Shown here: positions 52,001 to 61,338 of the stretch, one piece after another
How positions within the stretch are numbered: position 1 is the stretch's first letter
How the letters are laid out: each line of letters begins with the position of its first letter
Assembly (NCBI RefSeq): GCF_050948175.1
Contig: NW_027490092.1
Span: forward strand, 1,612,001-1,676,000
Direction of reading: 5' to 3'
Source: Xylocopa sonorina
Taxonomy: Eukaryota > Arthropoda > Insecta > Hymenoptera > Apidae
Length of the DNA stretch: 64,000 bases
Made by a program: the position numbers and the translations under genes
The notes under the pieces: model-generated
What the model was told of the DNA's origin: nothing
What the model saw: the letters and a program-made list of their open reading frames with translations, nothing else
Databases searched by the model: none

Positions 52001-54599
52001 TGCTTAAAACGAGATGTCGCAATTTCATTTCTATGTTTCGTAATAAGATATAATATTCATTATGGATTGTTATGTATACCTCATACTCACTTCAAAAGAA
52101 TGTAAATGCGACACTTCCATGCTAGGAAATAGCGTTTGCAGATGTCTACGTATCCTAGCAATAGAGTTCTAATGCTTCTTAAAACGAGATGTCGCATCTC
52201 ATTACTATGTTTCATGTTCAGATATAATATTCATTGCGAAGTGTCATGTATACCTCGTATTCACTTCAAAAGGATGTAAATGCGACACTTCCTTGCTAGG
52301 AAATAACGTTTCCAGATGACTACGTGTCGAAACAATAGAGTTCTAATGATTGTTAAAATGCCATATCGTATCTCACTTCTATGTTTCACGATAAGATATA
52401 ATATTCATTGCGAAGTGTCATGTATACCTCGTATTCACTTCAAAAGAACGCAAATAAGACACTTCCATGCTAGGAAATAGCGTTTGCAGATGTCTACGTA
52501 TCGTAGCAATAGTGTTCTAATGCTTCTTAGAACGCGATATCGGATCTCACTTCTATGTTTCACGACAAGATATAATATTCATTGCGAAGTGTCATGTATA
52601 TCTCGTATTCACTTCAAAAGAATGTAAATATGACACTTCCATGCTAGGAAATATTGTTTGCAGATGTCTACGTATCACAGCAATAGGGTACTAATGCTTC
52701 TTAAAACGAGATGTCGTATTTCATTTCTATGCTTCGTAATAAGATATAATATTCATTGTGTAATGTTATGTATACCTCGTATTCACTTCAGTGGAATGTA
52801 AGTGCGAAATTTCCTTGCTAGGAAATAGAGTTTGCAGATGTCTACGTATATTAGCAATAGAGTTCTAATGCTTCCCAAAACACGATATAGCACCTCATTC
52901 CTATGTTTCATGATAAGATATAATATTCATTGTGAAGTGTCATGTATATCTCGTATTCGCTTCAAAATAATGTAAATGCGACACTTCCTTGCTAGGAAAT
53001 AGCGTTTCCAAATGACCACGTATCGAAAGAATAGAGTTCTAATACTTCTTAAAACGAGATGTCGCATCTCATTTCTATGTTTCATGATAAGATATAATAT
53101 TCATTGTGGAGTGTTATGTATACCTCGAGTTCACTTCAAAAGAATGTAAGTGCGACACTTCCTTGCTAGGAAATAACATTTGCAGATGTCGGCGTATCAT
53201 AGCAATAGAGTTCTAATGCTTCTTAAAATGAGATGTCGCATTTCATTTCTATGTTTCGTGATAAGATATAATATTCATTGTGGAGTGTTATGTATACCTC
53301 GTTTTCACTTCAAAAGAACGTAAATGCGACCCTTCCATGCTAGAAAATAGCATTTGCAGATGTCTACGCATCGTAGCAATAGAGTTCTAATGCTTGTTGG
53401 AACGCGATATCGCATCTCACATCTATGTTTCATGATAAGATATAATATTCATTGCGAAGTGTCATGTCTACCTCGTATTCACATGACAGGAATGTAAATG
53501 CGACGCTTCCATGCCAGGAAATAGCGTTTGCAGATGTCTACGTATCGTAGCAATAGTGTTCTAATGCTTCTTAAAACGAGATGCCGCATCTCATTTCTAT
53601 GTTTCAGGATAAGATATAACATTCAGTGCGAAGTGTTATGTATACTTCATATTCACTTCAAAAGTACGTAAGTGCGACACTTCCTTGCTAGGAAATAGCG
53701 TTTCCAGACGACTACGTATGGAACTAATAGAGTTCTAATACATCTTAAAACGAGATGTCGCATCGCATTTCTATGTTTCATGAAAAGATATAATATTCAT
53801 TGCGAAGTGTCATGTATACCTCGATTTCACTACACAAGAATGTAAATGCGACACTTCCATGTTAGGAAATATTGTTTGCAGATGTCTACGTACCGTAAAA
53901 ATAGAGTTCTAATGCTTCTTAAAACGCGACATCGCATCTCACCTCTATGTTTCATAATAAGATATAATATTCATTGCGAAGTGTCATGTATACCTCGTAT
54001 TCACTTCATAAGAATGTAAATGCGATACTTGCATGCTAGGAAATAGCGTTTGCAGATGTCTGCGTATCGTAGCAATAGAGTTCTAATGCTTCTTAAAACG
54101 AGATGTCGCATTTCATTTCTATGTTTCGCGATAAGATATAATATTCATAGTAGAGTGTTATGTATACCTGGTATTCACTTCATAAGAATGTAAGTGCGAC
54201 ACTTCCTTGGAAGGAAATATTGTTTGCAGATGTCTACTTATCGCAGCAATAGAATTCTAATGCTTTATAAAACGAGATGTCGCATTTCATTTCTATGTTT
54301 CTTGGTAAGATATAATATTCATTATAGAGTATTATGTATACCTCGTATTCACTTCAAATGATTGTAAATGCGACACTTCCTTGCTAGGAAATATTGTTTG
54401 CAGATGTCTACGTATCGCAGCAATAGGGTTCTAATGGTTCTTAGAACGAGATGTCGCATTTGATTTCTATGTTTCGTGGTAAGATATAATATTCATTGTA
54501 GAGAGATATGTATACCTCGTATTCACTTCAAAAGAATGTAAATGCGACACTTCCTTGCTAGGAAATATTGTTTGCAGATGTCTACGTATCGTAGCAATA
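49030..54599 (+). repeat. 32-monomer higher-order repeat, copy 1 (5,570 bp)
   Basis: Every rare variant here recurs 5,570 bases later: for example CACATAAAAAGAATG (49,128 and 54,698), ATACCTGGTATTC (50,160 and 55,730), GTAGAGAGATATG (50,844 and 56,414) and TATACTTCATATTC (53,640 and 59,210). The length is 32 monomers plus 2; the extra bases are two single-A insertions in GTCGCAATTTCATTTC. Inside the unit about 49,090-50,050 resembles 51,353-52,313 at a 2,263-bp (13-monomer) offset, so it was itself built by an earlier duplication. Confidence 0.93.
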
Positions 54600-57500
54600 G
54601 AGTTCTAATGCTTCTTTAAATGCGATATCGCATCTCACTTCTATGTTTCACGATAAGATATAATATTCATTGCGAAGTGTCATGTATACGTCGTATTCAC
54701 ATAAAAAGAATGTAAATGCGACACTTGCATGCTAGGAAATAGCGTTTGCAGATGTCTACGTACCGTAGCAATAGAGTTCTAATACTTCTTAAAACGCGAT
54801 ATCGCATCTCACTTCTAAGTTTCATGATAAGATATAATATCCATTGCGAAGTATCATGTATACCTCGTATTCACTTCAGAAGAATGTAAATGCGGCACTT
54901 CAATGCTAGGAAATAGCGTTTGCAGATGTCTACGTATCGTAGCAGTAGAGTTCTAATGCTTCTTAAAATGAGAAGTCGTATTTCATTTCTACGTTTCGTA
55001 ATAAGATATAATATTCATTGTGTAATGTTATGTATACCTCGTATTCACTTCAATGGAATGTAAGTGCGACATTTCCTTGCTAGGAAATAGAGTTTGCAGG
55101 TGTCTACGTATATTAGCAATAGAGTTCTAATGCTTCTCAAAATGCGATATAGCACCTCATTCCTATGTTTCATGATAAGATGTAATATTCATTGCGAAGT
55201 GTCATGTAGATCTCGTATTCACTTCAAAGGAATGTAAATGCGACACTTCCATGCTAGGAAGTTGCGCTTGCAGATGTCTACATATCGTACCAATAGAGTT
55301 CTAATGCTGCTTAAAACGAGATGTCGCAATTTCATTTCTATGTTTCGTAATAAGATATAATATTCATTATGGATTGTTATGTATACCTCGTACTCACTTC
55401 AAAAGAATGTAAATGCGACACTTCCATGCTAGGAAATAGCGTTTGCAGATGTCTACGTATCCTAGCAATAGAGTTCTAATGCTTCTTAAAACGAGATGTC
55501 GCATCTCATTTCTATGTTTCATGTTCAGATATAATATTCATTGCGAAGTGTCATGTATACATCGTATTCACATGACAGGAATGTAAATGCGACGCTTCCA
55601 TGCTAGGAAATAGCGTTTGCAGATGTCTACGTATCGTAGCAATAGTGTTCTAATGCTTCTTAAAACGAGATGACGCATTTCATTTCTATGTTTCGCGATA
55701 AGATATAATATTCATAGTAGAGTGTTATGTATACCTGGTATTCACTTCATAAGAATGTAAGTGCGACACTTCCTTGGAAGGAAATATTGTTTGCAGATGT
55801 CTACTTATCGCGGCAATAGAATTCTAATGCTTTATAAAACGAGATGTCGCATTTCATTTCTATGTTTCTTGGTAAGATATAATATTCATTGTAGAGTATT
55901 ATGTATACCTCGTATTCACTTCAAATGATTGTAAATGCGACACTTCCTTGCTAGGAAATATTGTTTGCAGATGTCTAAGTATCCTAGCAATAGAGTTCTA
56001 GTGCTTCCTAAAACGCGATATCGCATCCCACTGCTATGTTTCATGATAAGATATAATATTCATTATGGAGTGTCATGTATACCTCGTATTCACTTCAAAA
56101 GAATGTAAATGCGACACTTCCATGCTAGGAAATAGCGTTTGCAGATGTCTAAGTATCGTAGCAATAGAGTTCTAATGCTTCTTAAAACGCGGTATCGCAT
56201 CTCACTGCTATGTTTCATGATAAGATATAATATTCATTATGGAGTGTCATGTATCCCTCGTATTCACATCAAAAGAATGTAAATGCGACACTTACATGCT
56301 AGGAAATACCGTTTGCAGATGTCTACGTATCGCAGCAATAGGGTTCTAATGGTTCTTAGAACGAGATGTCGCATTTGATTTCTATGTTTCGTGGTAAGTT
56401 ATAATATTCATTGTAGAGAGATATGTATACCTCGTATTCACTTCAAAAGAATGTAAATGCGACACTTCCTTGCTAGGAAATATTGTTTGCAGATGTCTAC
56501 GTATCGTAGCAATAGAGTTTTAATGCTTCTTAAAAAGCGATATCGCATCTCACTTCCATGTTTCATGATAAGATATAATATTCTTTGCGAAGTGTCATGT
56601 ACACCTCGTATTCACTTCAAAGGAATGTAAATGCGACACTTCCATGCTAGGAAATAGCGTTTGCAGATGTCTACGTATCCTAGCAATAGAGTTCTAATGC
56701 TTCTTAAAACGAGATGTCGCATCTCATTTCTATGTTTCATGTTCAGATATAATTTTCATTGCGAAGTGTCATGTATACCTCGTATTCACTTCAAAAGGAT
56801 GTAGATGCGACACTTCCATGCTAGGAAATAGCATTTGCAGATGTCAACCCATCGTAGCTATAGAGTTCTAATGCTTCTTTAAATGCGATATCGCATCTCA
56901 CTTCTATGTTTCACGATAAGATATAATATTCATTGCGAAGTGTCATGTATACGTCGTATTCACATCAAAAGAATGTAAATGCGACACTTGCATGCCAGGA
57001 AATAGCGTTTGCAGATGTCTACGTACCGTAGCAATAGAGTTCTAATACTTCTTCAAACGCGATATCGCATCTCACTTCTAAGTTTCATGATAAGATATAA
57101 TATTCATTGCGAAGTATCATGTATACCTCGTATTCACTTCAGAAGAATGTAAATGCGGCACTTCAATGCTAGGAAATAGCGTTTGCAGATGTCTACGTAT
57201 CGTAGCAGTAGAGTTCTAATGCTTCTTAAAATGAGAAGTCGTATTTCATTTCTACGTTCCGTAATAAGATATAATATTCATTGTGTAATGTTATGTATAC
57301 CTCGTATTCACTTCAATGGAAGGTAAGTGCGACATTTCCTTGCTAGGAAATAGAGTTTGCAGGTGTCTACGTATATTAGCAATAGTGTTCTAATGCTTCT
57401 CAAAATGCGATATAGCACCTCATTCCTATGTTTCATGATAAGAAGTAATATTCATTGCGAAGTGTCATGTATATCTCGTATTCACTTCAAAGGAATGTAA

Positions 57501-60072
57501 ATGCGACACTTCCATGCTAGGAAGTAGCGTTTGCAGATGTCTACATATCGTAGCAATAGAGTTCTAATGCTGCTTAAAACGAGATGTCGCAATTTCATTT
57601 CTATGTTTCGTAATAAGATATAATATTCATTATGGATTGTTATGTATACCTCGTACTCACTTCAAAAGAATGTAAATGCGACACTTCCATGCTAGGAAAT
57701 AGCGTTTGCAGATGTCTACGTATCCTAGCAATAGAGTTCTAATGCTTCTTAAAACGAGATGTCGCATCTCATTACTATGTTTCATGTTCAGATATAATAT
57801 TCATTGCGAAGTGTCATGTATACCTCGTATTCACTTCAAAAGGATGTAAATGCGACACTTCCTTGCTAGGAAATAACGTTTCCAGATGACTACGTGTCGA
57901 AACAATAGAGTTCTAATGATTGTTAAAATGCCATATCGTATCTCACTTCTATGTTTCACGATAAGATATAATATTCATTGCGAAGTGTCATGTATACCTC
58001 GTATTCACTTCAAAAGAACGCAAATAAGACACTTCCATGCTAGGAAATAGCGTTTGCAGATGTCTACGTATCGTAGCAATAGTGTTCTAATGCTTCTTAG
58101 AACGCGATATCGGATCTCACTTCTATGTTTCACGACAAGATATAATATTCATTGCGAAGTGTCATGTATATCTCGTATTCACTTCAAAAGAATGTAAATA
58201 TGACACTTCCATGCTAGGAAATATTGTTTGCAGATGTCTACGTATCACAGCAATAGGGTACTAATGCTTCTTAAAACGAGATGTCGTATTTCATTTCTAT
58301 GCTTCGTAATAAGATATAATATTCATTGTGTAATGTTATGTATACCTCGTATTCACTTCAGTGGAATGTAAGTGCGAAATTTCCTTGCTAGGAAATAGAG
58401 TTTGCAGATGTCTACGTATATTAGCAATAGAGTTCTAATGCTTCCCAAAACACGATATAGCACCTCATTCCTATGTTTCATGATAAGATATAATATTCAT
58501 TGGGAAGTGTCATGTATATCTCGTATTCGCTTCAAAATAATGTAAATGCGACACTTCCTTGCTAGGAAATAGCGTTTCCAAATGACCACGTATCGAAAGA
58601 ATAGAGTTCTAATACTTCTTAAAACGAGATGTCGCATCTCATTTCTATGTTTCATGATAAGATATAATATTCATTGTGGAGTGTTATGTATACCTCGAGT
58701 TCACTTCAAAAGAATGTAAGTGCGACACTTCCTTGCTAGGAAATAACATTTGCAGATGTCGGCGTATCATAGCAATAGAGTTCTAATGCTTCTTAAAATG
58801 AGATGTCGCATTTCATTTCTATGTTTCGTGATAAGATATAATATTCATTGTGGAGTGTTATGTATACCTCGTTTTCACTTCAAAAGAACGTAAATGCGAC
58901 CCTTCCATGCTAGAAAATAGCATTTGCAGATGTCTACGCATCGTAGCAATAGAGTTCTAATGCTTGTTGGAACGCGATATCGCATCTCACATCTATGTTT
59001 CATGATAAGATATAATATTCATTGCGAAGTGTCATGTCTACCTCGTATTCACATGACAGGAATGTAAATGCGACGCTTCCATGCCAGGAAATAGCGTTTG
59101 CAGATGTCTACGTATCGTAGCAATAGTGTTCTAATGCTTCTTAAAACGAGATGCCGCATCTCATTTCTATGTTTCAGGATAAGATATAACATTCAGTGCG
59201 AAGTGTTATGTATACTTCATATTCACTTCAAAAGTACGTAAGTGCGACACTTCCTTGCTAGGAAATAGCGTTTCCAGACGACTACGTATGGAACTAATAG
59301 AGTTCTAATACATCTTAAAACGAGATGTCGCATCGCATTTCTATGTTTCATGAAAAGATATAATATTCATTGCGAAGTGTCATGTATACCTCGATTTCAC
59401 TACACAAGAATGTAAATGCGACACTTCCATGTTAGGAAATATTGTTTGCAGATGTCTACGTACCGTAAAAATAGAGTTCTAATGCTTCTTAAAACGCGAC
59501 ATCGCATCTCACCTCTATGTTTCATAATAAGATATAATATTCATTGCGAAGTGTCATGTATACCTCGTATTCACTTCATAAGAATGTAAATGCGATACTT
59601 GCATGCTAGGAAATAGCGTTTGCAGATGTCTGCGTATCGTAGCAATAGAGTTCTAATGCTTCTTAAAACGAGATGTCGCATTTCATTTCTATGTTTCGCG
59701 ATAAGATATAATATTCATAGTAGAGTGTTATGTATACCTGGTATTCACTTCATAAGAATGTAAGTGCGACACTTCCTTGGAAGGAAATATTGTTTGCAGA
59801 TGTCTACTTATCGCAGCAATAGAATTCTAATGCTTTATAAAACGAGATGTCGCATTTCATTTCTATGTTTCTTGGTAAGATATAATATTCATTATAGAGT
59901 ATTATGTATACCTCGTATTCACTTCAAATGATTGTAAATGCGACACTTCCTTGCTAGGAAATATTGTTTGCAGATGTCTACGTATCGCAGCAATAGGGTT
60001 CTAATGGTTCTTAGAACGAGATGTCGCATTTGATTTCTATGTTTCGTGGTAAGATATAATATTCATTGTAGA
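54600..60072 (+). repeat. 32-monomer higher-order repeat, copy 2 (incomplete)
   Basis: Matches copy 1 from its start for about 5,470 bases with only scattered single-base differences by eye (for example TTGCGC against TAGCGC near 55,262, and GGGAAG against GTGAAG near 58,502). It stops about half a monomer short. At about 60,072 the expected GAGAGATATG is replaced by GAGTGTTATG followed by CTCGAGTTCAC, which belongs eight monomers earlier. Confidence 0.92.
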
Positions 60073-60950
60073 GTGTTATGTATACCTCGAGTTCACTTCA
60101 AAAGAATGTAAGTGCGACACTTCCTTGCTAGGAAATAACATTTGCAGATGTCGGCGTATCATAGCAATAGAGTTCTAATGCTTCTTATAATGAGATGTCG
60201 CATTTCATTTCTATGTTTCGTGATAAGATATAATATTCATTGTGGAGTGTTATGTATACCTCGTTTTCACTTCAAAGGAACGTAAATGCGACCCTTCCAT
60301 GCTAGAAAATAGCATTTGCAGATGTCTACGCATCGTAGCAATAGAGTTCTAATGCTTGTTGGAACGCGATATCGCATCTCACATCTATGTTTCATGATAA
60401 GATATAATATTCATTGCGAAGTGTCATGTCTACCTCGTATTCACATGACAGGAATGTAAATGCGACGCTTCCATGCCAGGAAATAGCGTTTGCAGATGTC
60501 TACGTATCGTAGCAATAGTGTTCTAATGCTTCTTAAAACGAGATGCCGCATCTCATTTCTATGTTTCAGGATAAGATATAATATTCAGTGCGAAGTGTTA
60601 TGTATACTTCATATTCACTTCAAAAGTACGTAAGTGCGACACTTCCTTGCGAGGAAATAGCGTTTCCAGACGACTACGTATGGAACTAATAGAGTTCTAA
60701 TACATCTTAAAACGAGATGTCGCATCGCATTTCTATGTTTCATGAAAAGATATAATATTCATTGCGAAGTGTCATGTATACCTCGATTTCACTACACAAG
60801 AATGTAAATGCGACACTTCCATGTTAGGAAATATTGTTTGCAGATGTCTACGTACCGTAAAAATAGAGTTCTAATGCTTCTTAAAACGCGATATCGCATC
60901 TCACCTCTATGTTTCATGATAAGATATAATATTCATTGCGAAGTGTCATG
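60073..60950 (+). repeat. Repeat of the 58.68-59.56 kb segment (1,392-bp step back)
   Basis: CTCGAGTTCAC, AATAACATTTGCAGATGTCGG, TATACTTCATATTC and CTCGATTTCACTAC follow in the same order as at 58,681-59,558, at exactly eight monomers' offset (for example 58,693 and 60,085; 59,203 and 60,595). The match ends near 60,950, where CTCGTCTTCACTTG replaces CTCGTATTCACTTC. In-register unequal exchange explains this best. Confidence 0.9.
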
Positions 60951-61116
60951 TATACCTCGTCTTCACTTGAAAAGAATGTAAATGCGACACTTCCATGCTA
61001 GGAAATAGCGTTTGCAGATGTCTACGTATCGTAGCAATAGAGTACTAATGCTTCTTAAAACGCGATATCGCATCTCACTGCTATGTTTCATGAGAAGATA
61101 TAATATTCATTGCGAA

Positions 61117-61338
61117 GTGTCATGTATATCTCGTATTCACATCAAAAGAATATAAATGCGACACTTACATGATAGGTAATAGCGTTTGCAGATGTCAACG
61201 CATCGTAGCAATAGAGGTCTAATGCTTCTTTAAACGCAGATGTCTACGTATATTAGCAATAGAGTTCTAACGCTTCTCAAAACGCGATGTCGCATCTCAT
61301 TCCAATGTTTCATTATAAGATATAATACTCATTGCGAA
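61117..61338 (+). repeat. Full unit plus 48-bp truncated unit, second copy
   Basis: Unit starts at 61,117 and 61,339 lie 222 bases apart, as at 1,393 and 1,615. The junction again reads AAACGCAGATGTCTACG, after GTCAACGCATCG and GAGGTCTAATGC. The next unit carries GAACTGTCATG and CACTCCAAAAG at both places. The two copies share one deletion event. Confidence 0.9.
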
